In this document: positions 22,870 through 29,577 of the stretch, piece by piece
Layout: each line of letters starts with the position of its first letter
How positions within the stretch are numbered: position 1 is the stretch's first letter
Virus record (IMG/VR): IMGVR_UViG_3300028829_004034
Span: 1 to 29,577 of that record
DNA: 29,577 nucleotides
Reading direction: 5' to 3' (one strand)
Source of the DNA: a virus
The notes under the pieces: model-generated
The model's database searches: none
What the model was told of the DNA's origin: nothing
Seen by the model: only the letters and a program-made list of their open reading frames with translations
Position numbers and translations under genes: made by a program

Positions 22870-25800
22870 ATGACACAAGCCTTTGATGAAGACAGCACGG
22901 CTCGGCTGGTTGATCTCTTCCAGCGCTTTCCTGAGAAGCAAGAGGAAATACTTGCGGGTATGCGTGCGCGAGGGATAGACCCTTCGCAGATCGGTGAGAT
23001 GCTACCGTTCAATGTAGAAGCCGAAGCGGGAGAGATGGGTAAGGGGCTGATGGAAGGCTTGAGCTTTGGTGCCTTGGACCAAGGCCAACCTGACATACGT
23101 GCGGGCGATGTAGACCTACCGTTCTTCGGTGAGGTGTCTCCCTCTCGCTTTGCTGGTAACGTAGCAGGGTCATTGCCCTTTGGTATTGGATCATACATGA
23201 CCGCAGGTAAGCTTGCGGCTAAGGCTGGCCTGACAGGGACAGGTGCTAAGGTTGCTACGCATGTGGGCGGTGAAGCACTGCCCGGTGCCGCTGAGGGGTT
23301 GGTATCTTCCCGTGGAGACTTAGCGGAAGCAGGTCGCCATGCCGCGATCTGGACGAGCGTAGGGCTGATGGGAGAAGGCACCTTTCAGATGCTAGGCAAA
23401 GCGCTCAAGAGGGCAGGGAAAGGGCTACCCTTAACGAGCCCACAGAAGCGCGCCGTAACTGAGTATGAGAAGATCAAAGCTCGCGTCACTGACAAGCTAG
23501 ACGCTGAGGTAGAGAAGTATAAACCAGAATGGTATAAGAAATTCCAAGAGAGCGCTGACCCTGATGTCAGTGAGTATCCTATGGCCCCACCGAGCGTGGT
23601 CGCTTCAGCGCGGGGTGCATCGGGGCCTGTCTATATGGGCGTAGCATTGGGCCGCTTTAACATAGCGGAAGGCATGGAGAAGATGGACGAGATTCTCAAG
23701 GCGCGGCTATCGGGACTACCCGAGGCTCGACAGGTTGAGATCCGTGCGGCCATGACCGATGCGAACAAACGCATATTGGATAAGCTAAACGAAGGATCGT
23801 TTAGTCCGAACGAAGCACAGGACGAGCTTGAGTCGATCCTATCAGGCAAGGGGTCGATCTTTGATATGGCAGAACGTGACCTGAGTAATGTCAGGGCAAA
23901 GGTTGGAGACAAAAAGCCCAAGCTTGAGAAGTTCGTAGACGATGAGAATGCCCGAGCGGTCCCTCTTCAGCCTCTGACGGAAGCAGATCAGGCGGCGGTC
24001 GATGATGCGCTTAGTGCGCTCAGTCAAGGACGCACGAAGCGTGGGGGTCAAGCCGACCAGACTGACTTCTCTATCGATGAAGACGCAGGGGTATCGGCTG
24101 ATGGGGAGCCGCTCTCGCGACGCACCTCTGACCAGCCCGTCGACAGCGAGGGGAACATACTACCCGCTGAGACTGAGGTGGGTATCACCGAGCAACAGGC
24201 GGCACGGATACATGATCTAGAGAACAAGATCGAAGCGGAAGGGTTTGAAGTGCCCGAGGCTGACAAGCTCTCTGCGGATATGAACAGTGGTGAGGCGCGA
24301 GTGCGTCGGGCTGAACTGACGGACCTGCTCAATCGCATACAGGGACGTAACCATAAGCGGGCCTTGCGCGATGTGCTACAGGAAGAGATCGATCCACGGA
24401 TGCTCAAGGATCCGTTCGATATCGAAGAGGGGTTAGACCCTGCTAAGATGTCACGGGCTCAGCGTGCACAGTGGAACATGACGAAGGAACAGCGCCCTGC
24501 TCGGGATGGCTCAGACCTACACACCAGCCGTGAACCACAGGTGACGGTCTTCACTGATCCAGACGATGATCTGATAGAGCTACGTACACCGGGCTTGCCT
24601 TGGTATCTACAGATACTACCCCCGTCCTCACGATGGGGGCTAGGCGCCAACCCACGCACAAAGACACGGTTAGTCGATACGCTGGATAACCTTGAGTTAA
24701 TCAGCAGAGATACGCACAGCTACCTCAAGCGTATGCAAGAAGCCTTCAAGTCGTTCCAGCCGAAGATGCAAGATCGGATAGGTGCGCTGTTGGATCGTCC
24801 CACTGGTCGCGGTGCGGTAGAGACATCGGCTACGCTCAAGCGATCGCTCATGCGTGCACTGGACTCGGACGCGGCTACGGCAAACCGTATCCTCACCGAA
24901 GAGGGGCAGAGCGTGTTGGTCCCTGCTTACACAGAGATACGCGGTATCTTAGATGAGTTAGCTGACAGGCTGAACCTAGAGCCGGGGCAACGCATCACGC
25001 AATACTTTCCCCATGTCTTTGATGGACAGTCGGGTAGTTGGCGTGCGAACCGTGTGCTCATGGAGCTTGGCGGTCGCGGTCGAGCCATAGAGGGACTGAT
25101 GCCAGCAGGGGAAGGTGTGACGGGCCTACCTAAGAATCGGCGCTTTGGTAATGTGCTAGAGCGCAAGGGCTCAGAGCGTGAGAACTTCACTAACGATTAC
25201 AACGAAGACCTTGAGGCGGTGCTGTATACCTACATCCGTGGGGCGGTCGACAAGCAGTATATGGATCCGCTGATTGGTCGAGTGCAGAAGACGATCGATA
25301 GCTTGCCGCGCAAAGACCAGAACGGTAAGAAGCTCTACAACCATGAAGAGCTACAGCGCTGGTTCGGCTATGTCATGGGCCAGCCTACGCGCTGGAAGCA
25401 TATACAAGCGCAGTGGTGGCGCAACAATGAGGCGTTCAACCGCTGGACAGACAAGGCGGTCGAGTGGCTGGGCAACGCCGAAGAGAAGGGCTTGATGGAG
25501 CAAGCGAGGAAGGGGCGCGTGGGACCAGACGGTCAGCGCATCCCGTACTCCAAGCAAGAAGAGCGACAAGTAATAGAGTTTTTCGATAAGTTGGTGCGAG
25601 ATGCAGATAACTTTGAATCATACCCCGGCTCAGAGCGAAAGCACCTGAAGGATTCTAGCAAGACCATGCAGAAGTATCGCGCACGCTTGGCGCTGATGGT
25701 CGATGATATACGAGCAGGGCTGTCGGATCCAGCAGGTAAGCCGATCCTCTTAGAGAAGCTGTACGGCCTCATGGTGGTCAACAAGCTGGGCCTGTCTGTT

Positions 25801-26619
25801 TCCCACGGTATCATGAACGGGACGCAGACACTCACCAACACCGTGCCCACGTTGGGCCTACGCTACACCACTCGCGGCGTGAAGCATTACGTAGAGCGAG
25901 AGAACCCGATAGCAGAGATCGGTGGGCGTAAGGTTAGTGACATCATAGAAGAGTCGGGTATCAAAGCGGATTTCCCCGAAGCCAAAGAGTTTATACCCGA
26001 GGGGCTAGGGCTATGGAAGGATGTAGATAACATAGCTATGACCCCGGCGACCCTGTCAGAAGAGTTCAACCGAACGGTTGCGCTGATGGGGCAGTATGAG
26101 AAGAGCATTGTTGAAGAGGGCTTAGACCATGCGCACGCCTTGGCGAAAGCACGCCAGCTAGTACGCAAGACGCAGTTCTCATTCAACCGTGGGGGCACAC
26201 CGCCGATACTGCAAGGCCCGTTGGCTAGGTTTCTGCTCATGTTCAAGAGCTACACCATGCACCAGACGAACTTCTCAGCGGAGCTACTAGAGGACGCAAT
26301 CAAAGGGAACCCCGGCCCGTTCATGAAGCACATGCTGGGCTACCTTACGATGGCAGGGGTAGGGGCTACGGTGCTCGGTGAACCGGGAGCCGACACGAAC
26401 TTTGGTGATCGTTCCGGCCACCCGCTCATGGATCTAGTGCCCTCGCAGGGTCGCTCCGTGGGAGAGACTGTCGGTGGGCCACCGTCGAGCGCCTTGATCG
26501 AAGCACTGCATGGGCAGTATAGTGCGGCGTTCGATGAGGTGTTCACACCCACCGCGTCGAAGCGTGCGGAACGTGCCATAGAACAGGGCGATCCGATGGA
26601 AGCATTGGGTCTGCGTTAG
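22870..26619 (+). CDS. 1249-aa large internal virion / DNA-ejection protein candidate
   Basis: The longest gene in the window and the last of the rightward block. Residues ~85-185 are Gly/Ala-rich with hydrophobic stretches (FAGNVAGSLPFGIGSYMTAG) that could enter a membrane. Residues ~330-540 are acidic and largely disordered. From about 570 a helical body runs through LPWYLQILPPSSRWGLGANP, ITQYFPHVFDG and QWWRNNEAFNRWTDKAVEWL. Near 1060-1135, EEFNRTVALMGQYE, then ARQLVRKTQFSFNRGG and FLLMFKSYTMHQTNF, resemble the large-polyvalent-protein (LPD38-type) modules of big phage proteins. No transglycosylase motif was found. In comparable podoviruses the biggest protein at this place is carried in the head and injected. 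Confidence 0.6.
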   Translation: MTQAFDEDSTARLVDLFQRFPEKQEEILAGMRARGIDPSQIGEMLPFNVEAEAGEMGKGLMEGLSFGALDQGQPDIRAGDVDLPFFGEVSPSRFAGNVAGSLPFGIGSYMTAGKLAAKAGLTGTGAKVATHVGGEALPGAAEGLVSSRGDLAEAGRHAAIWTSVGLMGEGTFQMLGKALKRAGKGLPLTSPQKRAVTEYEKIKARVTDKLDAEVEKYKPEWYKKFQESADPDVSEYPMAPPSVVASARGASGPVYMGVALGRFNIAEGMEKMDEILKARLSGLPEARQVEIRAAMTDANKRILDKLNEGSFSPNEAQDELESILSGKGSIFDMAERDLSNVRAKVGDKKPKLEKFVDDENARAVPLQPLTEADQAAVDDALSALSQGRTKRGGQADQTDFSIDEDAGVSADGEPLSRRTSDQPVDSEGNILPAETEVGITEQQAARIHDLENKIEAEGFEVPEADKLSADMNSGEARVRRAELTDLLNRIQGRNHKRALRDVLQEEIDPRMLKDPFDIEEGLDPAKMSRAQRAQWNMTKEQRPARDGSDLHTSREPQVTVFTDPDDDLIELRTPGLPWYLQILPPSSRWGLGANPRTKTRLVDTLDNLELISRDTHSYLKRMQEAFKSFQPKMQDRIGALLDRPTGRGAVETSATLKRSLMRALDSDAATANRILTEEGQSVLVPAYTEIRGILDELADRLNLEPGQRITQYFPHVFDGQSGSWRANRVLMELGGRGRAIEGLMPAGEGVTGLPKNRRFGNVLERKGSERENFTNDYNEDLEAVLYTYIRGAVDKQYMDPLIGRVQKTIDSLPRKDQNGKKLYNHEELQRWFGYVMGQPTRWKHIQAQWWRNNEAFNRWTDKAVEWLGNAEEKGLMEQARKGRVGPDGQRIPYSKQEERQVIEFFDKLVRDADNFESYPGSERKHLKDSSKTMQKYRARLALMVDDIRAGLSDPAGKPILLEKLYGLMVVNKLGLSVSHGIMNGTQTLTNTVPTLGLRYTTRGVKHYVERENPIAEIGGRKVSDIIEESGIKADFPEAKEFIPEGLGLWKDVDNIAMTPATLSEEFNRTVALMGQYEKSIVEEGLDHAHALAKARQLVRKTQFSFNRGGTPPILQGPLARFLLMFKSYTMHQTNFSAELLEDAIKGNPGPFMKHMLGYLTMAGVGATVLGEPGADTNFGDRSGHPLMDLVPSQGRSVGETVGGPPSSALIEALHGQYSAAFDEVFTPTASKRAERAIEQGDPMEALGLR

Positions 26620-26629
26620 TACATAGAAA

Positions 26630-26659
26630 GAGGGGGGTTGGCGCTACCCTTCCCCCCTC
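26630..26659. terminator. Bidirectional terminator hairpin between convergent blocks
   Basis: GAGGGGGG (26630-26637) pairs perfectly with CCCCCCTC (26652-26659) over a 14-nt loop. It lies 10 bp after the stop of the 1249-aa gene and 4 bp beyond the last minus-strand small gene, exactly between the two convergent blocks. The flank to the right is AGTTTA and the left flank on the minus strand is TTTCTATG, so modest T-runs exist on both sides. Confidence 0.75.
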
Positions 26660-26662
26660 AGT

Positions 26663-26737
26663 TTACCTCCAGCGGCGTAGTAGCTCATAGGCTACGGTTA
26701 CGCTAACCGCCTTGGCAAGCTGTGTCAGCCAGTGCAT
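26663..26737 (-). CDS. 24-aa hydrophobic/basic microprotein
   Basis: A 24-codon frame on the minus strand with a perfect AGGAGGT ribosome site 6 nt before its ATG (26735-26737), starting 14 nt after the Rad52-family gene stop. The peptide begins MHWLTQLAKAVSVTVAYELL and ends RRWR: a single hydrophobic helix with a basic end, long enough to insert partly in a membrane. A 6-bp hairpin (CGGTTA/TAACCG, 26695-26709) lies inside it. As the last element before the terminator it may be a real tiny gene. The ribosome site is far stronger than needed by chance, but proof needs comparison. Confidence 0.5.
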   Translation of the reverse strand: MHWLTQLAKAVSVTVAYELLRRWR

Positions 26738-26750
26738 CCGACACCTCCTA

Positions 26751-27650
26751 TTACACCCCGATGTTGTTGTCGAGGTGCTGGTTGATAGTCGCCGTGATCC
26801 TCTTGTGAAGTTCTTGGCGACGCTCTATCGTATCAGGCACGTTACCTTTCACGATAGATTCTACGAAGGGATGCTCTAGTACGAGCCGCCCCACTTCCAT
26901 GTTCCACCCCTCTTCCGAATACAAGGCTGGCATTTCGCGCAACTGATCTATGATCGATCGCATCTTGTCATAGTCCTTCTTCCCTACGGCATTCGCCTTC
27001 GGCACCTTGTTAGCGTTGATGGTGTGGTAATACATGGCATCACCTACTCGCTCCTTCTCAGCCTTACACATGCGTAAGAAGTCGTAGTAGTCTACAGTCT
27101 TCGGTGGCTCAGCCGCCTTAGCAGTTGCTTCAGCGGCCACCTCTTCTACTGTAGTTGGTTCCACCTTGGGGGCGGCACTGGGTTCCTTCTCCTTGGCTAT
27201 GCGTGCACGCGCATCGCTGGCTGTCTCCACCCCCTTCTTCTCATCGTCGTAGAGCGAGAGCCCGAACTGATTGCCCCAGTATCGGGCGCACCGTTTGAGC
27301 GCATCGGTCACGGCTTCCTTCGCCGCTCCCTCTATCGCATCGCCGGGAGCACCCGCAAAGCCCGTGCCTACGCCAACGTCTTGATGGGTCACACCCTTCA
27401 TGGACACTTCCATGAGGCAAGTGTACGAACAGCGGAACATCTCGCGGCCGTTCTTCTCATAGTTTGAGAGGTCGGCTTCTCTGAGTTCGATCACTCGGCT
27501 TTCCCATCCATCGTAGCCAAAGAATACGTTGGCTTGCTGGATGATCCACCAGCCCTCGACGTAGGCTAACGACGAACCCCCCTGCTTGCGTGTCTTTACG
27601 GCATCGCGGGGCAGAGGGGCATTGAGGCGTGCGGTTAACATGTCTTCCAT
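26751..27650 (-). CDS. Rad52/Rad22-family single-strand annealing protein
   Basis: A 299-aa protein starting MEDMLTARL at ATG 27650, with AAAGGA about 8 nt upstream. Longer in-frame sequence upstream reads through the tRNA and is an artefact. The N-terminal ~150 residues show the Rad52 pattern: RKQGGSSLAYVEGWWIIQQA (21-40), NVFFGYDGWE, then GDAIEGAAKEAVTDALKRC and YWGNQFGLSLYD. The family anneals complementary single strands around an oligomeric ring in phage recombination. A linker rich in Ala/Glu/Pro (about 155-200) separates a C-terminal helical domain of unknown role. With the upstream Gam/Gp157-like protein it suggests a phage recombination pair. No exonuclease gene lies in the window. 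Confidence 0.88.
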   Translation of the reverse strand: MEDMLTARLNAPLPRDAVKTRKQGGSSLAYVEGWWIIQQANVFFGYDGWESRVIELREADLSNYEKNGREMFRCSYTCLMEVSMKGVTHQDVGVGTGFAGAPGDAIEGAAKEAVTDALKRCARYWGNQFGLSLYDDEKKGVETASDARARIAKEKEPSAAPKVEPTTVEEVAAEATAKAAEPPKTVDYYDFLRMCKAEKERVGDAMYYHTINANKVPKANAVGKKDYDKMRSIIDQLREMPALYSEEGWNMEVGRLVLEHPFVESIVKGNVPDTIERRQELHKRITATINQHLDNNIGV

Positions 27651-27671
27651 AGGCTGATCCTTTCGGTTGAT

Positions 27672-27748
27672 TGGGGTGAACGACGGGACTTGAACCCGCA
27701 ACCTTCTGAGTCACAGTCAGATGCTCTATCCAGTTGAGCTACGTTCAC
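27672..27748 (-). tRNA. tRNA-His (anticodon GTG), CCA encoded
   Basis: A full cloverleaf on the minus strand. The acceptor GTGAACG pairs with CGTTCAC, the D stem is GCTC/GAGC and the anticodon stem TCTGA/TCAGA carries loop CTGTGAC (GTG at positions 34-36). The T stem GCGGG/CCCGT holds TTCAAGT. The 3' end is C73 followed by an encoded CCA. The base before the acceptor is T, so the G-1 that marks tRNA-His is not encoded. The gene lies between the ribbon-helix-helix and Rad52-family genes. Confidence 0.93.
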
Positions 27749-27750
27749 AG

Positions 27751-27795
27751 CGATGGGGTCGGGGAACCTGTGGCCTACTCCCCTCCCCCTTATCG
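27751..27795 (-). terminator. GC-rich hairpin between the ribbon-helix-helix gene and tRNA-His
   Basis: Two stacked arms, CGATGGGG...GGGG (27751-27764) and CCCC...CCCC..ATCG (27780-27795), can pair with a small internal mismatch and a two-base bulge over a 15-nt loop. The right arm includes the stop of the ribbon-helix-helix gene. There is no T-run, so it may be a processing or attenuation structure in front of the tRNA rather than a full terminator. Confidence 0.45.
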
Positions 27796-28062
27796 TTGGG
27801 GCTCTAGCCAGAGTTCACGCCCTGACCGCACTGCTTTAGCCGTTGGCTTAGGGCGAGGTATCTCGCGGCTTCCGATCATAGCACGGATGTCTTGCTCGGC
27901 CTGATCCAAGATGTCTAACCCTTGGTCATTCTCTATCACAAAGGATCGCATGTAATCGCGTAGCACTGCACTGGGCACTACGTTCAAACCTTCAGTCGCC
28001 TCTTGGAAGCGAGTCCATAGGGCCTTCTCGGTTCTGAATTGTACCGTATGCGAGTCACTCAT
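27790..28062 (-). CDS. Ribbon-helix-helix DNA-binding protein
   Basis: A 90-aa protein with a strand-helix-helix pattern at residues 5-43: HTVQFRTEKALWTRFQEATE, then a turn and VPSAVLRDYMRSFV. This is typical of Arc/MetJ/CopG-type dimers, which insert the strand (TVQFRT) into the DNA major groove. The C-terminal half is Asp/Glu-rich then Pro/Lys/Arg-rich, probably flexible. AAAGGA precedes ATG 28062. An AT-rich inverted repeat lies 16 nt upstream of the ATG at 28078-28098, so self-repression is likely. It could control the recombination genes downstream. A nickase accessory or antitoxin role is an alternative, but no toxin partner is adjacent. Confidence 0.7.
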   Translation of the reverse strand: MSDSHTVQFRTEKALWTRFQEATEGLNVVPSAVLRDYMRSFVIENDQGLDILDQAEQDIRAMIGSREIPRPKPTAKAVRSGRELWLEPQR

Positions 28063-28077
28063 CGTGCATTCCTTTCT

Positions 28078-28098
28078 GCGTAAAAAATAAAATTACGC
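28078..28098. promoter_or_regulatory. AT-rich inverted repeat upstream of the ribbon-helix-helix gene (operator candidate)
   Basis: GCGTAA (28078-28083) and TTACGC (28093-28098) form a perfect 6-bp inverted repeat around a 9-bp A/T-only centre. It lies 15 bp upstream of the gene's ATG at 28062, overlapping where its leader would be. The spacing suits a dimeric or tetrameric regulator such as the gene's own product. Confidence 0.5.
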
Positions 28099-28106
28099 TC
28101 AAAAAG

Positions 28107-28135
28107 AATGTCACGACAAGCACTCACACTGTCAA
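28107..28135 (-). promoter_or_regulatory. Weak promoter candidate before the ribbon-helix-helix gene
   Basis: On the minus strand a perfect -35 box TTGACA (28130-28135) is followed at 17 nt by GACATT (28107-28112), which matches only three of six -10 bases. The 105-bp gap at 28063-28167 is otherwise AT-rich and holds the operator candidate; it has no other visible gene. Confidence 0.3.
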
Positions 28136-28167
28136 GCCACTGCTAAACCCTGCTATTCGACTTGGAC

Positions 28168-28731
28168 TTAATCGAACGCGGGCTCTCCGCTTTCGATTGA
28201 ACCTGTGATGGGGGTAGCTTCCACTACATGTTCGTTCAGCTTGACAGTAAGTTTATCGGGGCCACGTTCTATCGTGACGCTCTCCATGACCTCGCCTGTG
28301 TCCTTGAAGTGTGCCATGATTGCCTTCTTGTCGGGGGTCGTTGTGGTCTTCTCATTGAGAAGGTTAAGGTAGCCCTCTTTCACAGCCCACGATTTGAAGG
28401 TATCGGGGTCTTCGATCTGGACCGACTCGCGGCCCATGACGATAGAGACCTTGCCATGCACTAGCTCTAGCTTCTTTGATCGGGTCGACTCCATATAAGC
28501 GCGTAGGGCGTGTTCGTGCCATGCTCGCTTCTTGGCGATCTTGATTAGGCGCAGGTCTTCCCATAGACTGATTTTATCGATCTCTGCTTTGGCGTGGACC
28601 TTGACCTGACGTTCTTGTTCCATCCAATAGTGCAGATGGCGAAAGGCATCTTCCGCATCAGATGTGTTCGCCACCATTGGCGCTTCCTCTTCATAGACAT
28701 AATCTTCCAGCGGTTCAATCGTTTCCATCAT
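28168..28731 (-). CDS. Gam/Gp157-like protein (host nuclease inhibitor candidate)
   Basis: A 187-aa protein. The N-terminal ~30 residues are acidic (EPLEDYVYEEEAP). A long helical hairpin follows (about 35-88), with DAFRHLHYWMEQERQVKVHA and LIKIAKKRAWHEHALRAYME. A small beta domain follows (LELVHGKVSIVMGRESVQIE about 87-106, then FKSWAVKEGYLNLL). This order, coiled helices then a KxxxGxxxxR-type beta domain, is that of phage Gam-like and Gp157-family proteins, which protect DNA ends from host nucleases. The ATG at 28731 overlaps the XRE gene's TGA, and GGAGAGTG lies just ahead. It pairs in function with the Rad52-family protein. Assignment is by architecture. Confidence 0.65.
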   Translation of the reverse strand: MMETIEPLEDYVYEEEAPMVANTSDAEDAFRHLHYWMEQERQVKVHAKAEIDKISLWEDLRLIKIAKKRAWHEHALRAYMESTRSKKLELVHGKVSIVMGRESVQIEDPDTFKSWAVKEGYLNLLNEKTTTTPDKKAIMAHFKDTGEVMESVTIERGPDKLTVKLNEHVVEATPITGSIESGEPAFD

Positions 28732-28740
28732 TCACTCTCC
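28720..28740 (-). repeat. Repeated translation-initiation box, copy 1
   Basis: A 21-bp stretch with GGAGAGTGA and ATGATGGAAAC on the minus strand, here starting the Gam/Gp157-like gene. The same 21 bp recur at 28971-28991 in front of the XRE gene. Confidence 0.9.
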
Positions 28741-28982
28741 TTGCTCTCGCGGAGCTTGGCTATTCGAAGCTTAACCGCTTCTGTTATAGGGACTATTCCT
28801 TGTTCTATTTTTGATAGATACGACTGTGATATGCCTAATTTCTCAGCATACGCCAGTTGTGATAATCTTAAAATTCGCCGCTGGCCTCGTATGCCGCTCT
28901 CCACTGGTCGCAGAGTGATAAGAGTTGGCGACTCTGCGTAGATATACCATTGCTCTCCACGCACTTCAACCGTTTCCATCAT
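28728..28982 (-). CDS. XRE-type helix-turn-helix transcription regulator
   Basis: An 84-aa protein. The first ~30 residues are a short beta-type leader (VRGEQWYIYAESPTLITL). Residues 37-78 are a lambda-repressor-like helix-turn-helix: LRLSQLAYAEKLGISQSYLS (38-57) with the typical Gln-x3-Ala and G-I-S-x-S-Y-L-S-x-I-E core, then EQGIVPITEAVKLRIAKL. It should bind an operator as a dimer. It lies at the head of the recombination genes, so it may regulate this operon or the divergent promoters near 355-429. It is short and has no self-cleavage domain. The start uses the same ribosome box as the next gene. Confidence 0.75.
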   Translation of the reverse strand: MMETVEVRGEQWYIYAESPTLITLRPVESGIRGQRRILRLSQLAYAEKLGISQSYLSKIEQGIVPITEAVKLRIAKLRESKESE

Positions 28983-28991
28983 TCACTCTCC
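28971..28991 (-). repeat. Repeated translation-initiation box, copy 2
   Basis: Identical to 28720-28740 over 21 bp, carrying the ribosome site and the MMET start of the XRE gene. The two genes therefore begin with the same residues, MMET-I/V-E, though the rest is unrelated. Confidence 0.9.
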
Positions 28992-29001
28992 AATTTCAAA
29001 T

Positions 29002-29568
29002 TCAGATGACTATCATCTCCAACTTCTCTATGCGCTCTTGCATCTTGTCCAGCCTAAGCTTGATAGTCGGCTCGTCTACCTCACGGTAGGCATCCAGCTT
29101 GCTAACGCGAGTCTCTACTGCTTTGATGTAGTCGTATAGTCCCACAAGTTGACATTCCAGAATCTCATTGATCTGCTCTTGCATCTTATTCTGCTTATCA
29201 TTCGATAAGCTCACATGATAGCGAAGGTCGAGTATCGCCGCCACGATCTCGGCATCGCGTTGTTCGATGCGCTCGGCGTTACGATCACAGACGGCCAACG
29301 CATTCGCTACCGTGTCCACAAATGCCCTTACTGCACTCTCGGACAACTCTGAGATAGCGCGGGAGTCGATATGCCCTACGTTGTTTTCCTCCAACTCCAG
29401 CGGCTTCAGCGGAGCAGGGCTATCACCACCATCACGGTCAGTGCCGCGTTCCACAGCATTAGGAACATCGCTATCTGATCCACTCGTTTCTTCTCGTCCA
29501 TCCTCTGCTCCTTTCTCCAAAAACTTCTTAGTTTTACTCCAAGCGGTGCCGTTGACTGCAATACTCAT
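29002..29568 (-). CDS. 188-aa coiled-coil protein, unknown; 5' end at window edge
   Basis: An acidic protein. The N-terminal ~65 residues are low-complexity (SGSDSDVPN, then GTDRDGGDSPAP) and the remainder is a long coiled coil with Leu/Ile/Glu heptads (ERIEQRDAEIVAAILDLRY about 98-116, KMQEQINEILECQLVGLYDY about 127-146, ending in MQERIEKLEMI). It probably forms a rod-like oligomer. The start ATG at 29568 has only nine bases before it in the window and no clear ribosome site, so the true start could lie outside. Part of the low-complexity stretch is also read in another frame as a 31-aa membrane peptide (29406-29501). No family is recognised. Confidence 0.6.
   Translation of the reverse strand: MSIAVNGTAWSKTKKFLEKGAEDGREETSGSDSDVPNAVERGTDRDGGDSPAPLKPLELEENNVGHIDSRAISELSESAVRAFVDTVANALAVCDRNAERIEQRDAEIVAAILDLRYHVSLSNDKQNKMQEQINEILECQLVGLYDYIKAVETRVSKLDAYREVDEPTIKLRLDKMQERIEKLEMIVI
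29406..29501 (-). CDS. Nested 31-aa membrane peptide
   Basis: A 31-codon frame nested in the coiled-coil gene, shifted by one base. It starts MDEKKRVDQ and continues with a hydrophobic run (IAMFLMLWNAALTVMVVIAL) before ending LR: a charged head, a ~20-residue transmembrane helix and one Arg, as expected of a tiny membrane protein. AAAGGAG lies 6 nt before its ATG (29499-29501), a clearly better ribosome site than that of the surrounding gene. The encompassing frame is low-complexity over exactly this stretch, which would fit overprinting. A chance hydrophobic frame cannot be excluded. Confidence 0.45.
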   Translation of the reverse strand: MDEKKRVDQIAMFLMLWNAALTVMVVIALLR

Positions 29569-29577
29569 CCACGTTTC

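Noticed and set aside
26630-26659. Attachment site or CRISPR-like repeat
   Set aside because: It is a single G/C hairpin between convergent genes; no repeated spacer units or integrase were seen anywhere in the window.
27651-27701. Longer start for the Rad52-family protein, adding 17 residues
   Set aside because: The extra residues are read through the 3' end of tRNA-His, and a good ribosome site lies ahead of ATG 27650.

Overview
The window is a stretch of a tailed, double-stranded DNA bacteriophage genome (Caudoviricetes). It carries most of the packaging and virion module and the start of an oppositely oriented early or recombination module. The gene order and lengths match a short-tailed (podovirus, P22/Sf6-type) virion: terminase, ~720-aa portal, ~300-aa scaffold, ~420-aa HK97-fold coat, head-tail adaptor, gp10-like tail protein, tail fibre with an S74 intramolecular chaperone, then several large internal (ejection) proteins. 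No tail-tube, tape-measure or contractile-sheath gene was recognised. The host cannot be named from the sequence. The GC content looks moderate, and gene starts are mostly ordinary Shine-Dalgarno plus ATG/GTG, so a bacterial, probably proteobacterial and perhaps aquatic host is a guess only. No integrase was seen.

Layout. 1-152: no certain gene, several small hairpins. 153-323: a 56-aa gene on the minus strand. 340-429: back-to-back promoters with near-consensus -35/-10 boxes, one leftward (355-383) and one rightward (401-429). 454-4341: rightward packaging-proximal genes (Hjc-like nuclease, methyltransferase, DUF5675 protein, a terminase large subunit split into ATPase and nuclease reading frames, small proteins). 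4342-4418: an AT-rich gap with direct repeats. 4419-8753: portal, scaffold, major capsid. 8754-14330: a hairpin, two small probable capsid-associated proteins, a GT-B-type glycosyltransferase, head-tail proteins. 14327-18754: S74 tail fibre, a cluster of very small, partly membrane-type genes (lysis candidates), a C1q/TNF-like fibre protein and accessory proteins. 18754-26619: four internal virion proteins, including a Gly-rich 878-aa protein and a 1249-aa protein. 26630-26659: a GC-rich hairpin between the two convergent gene blocks.

The minus-strand block, read from 29577 down to 26663, encodes a coiled-coil protein (with a possible nested 31-aa membrane peptide), an XRE-type repressor-like protein, a Gam/Gp157-like nuclease-inhibitor candidate, a ribbon-helix-helix protein behind an AT-rich inverted repeat, a tRNA-His, a Rad52-family annealing protein and a 24-aa microprotein. 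This looks like a recombination and regulation operon whose end faces the end of the virion operon.

The rightward genes are packed with stop/start overlaps (ATGA, TAATG, TGATG, TAGTG), so translation is probably coupled through much of the 26-kb operon. The most unusual points are the split terminase with its own ribosome site, the Cys4 zinc-ribbon-like insertion in the portal, a tRNA-His with encoded CCA and C73 but no encoded G-1, a glycosyltransferase inside the head module whose tail overprints the next gene by 128 nt, and several unlisted microproteins with strong ribosome binding sites.
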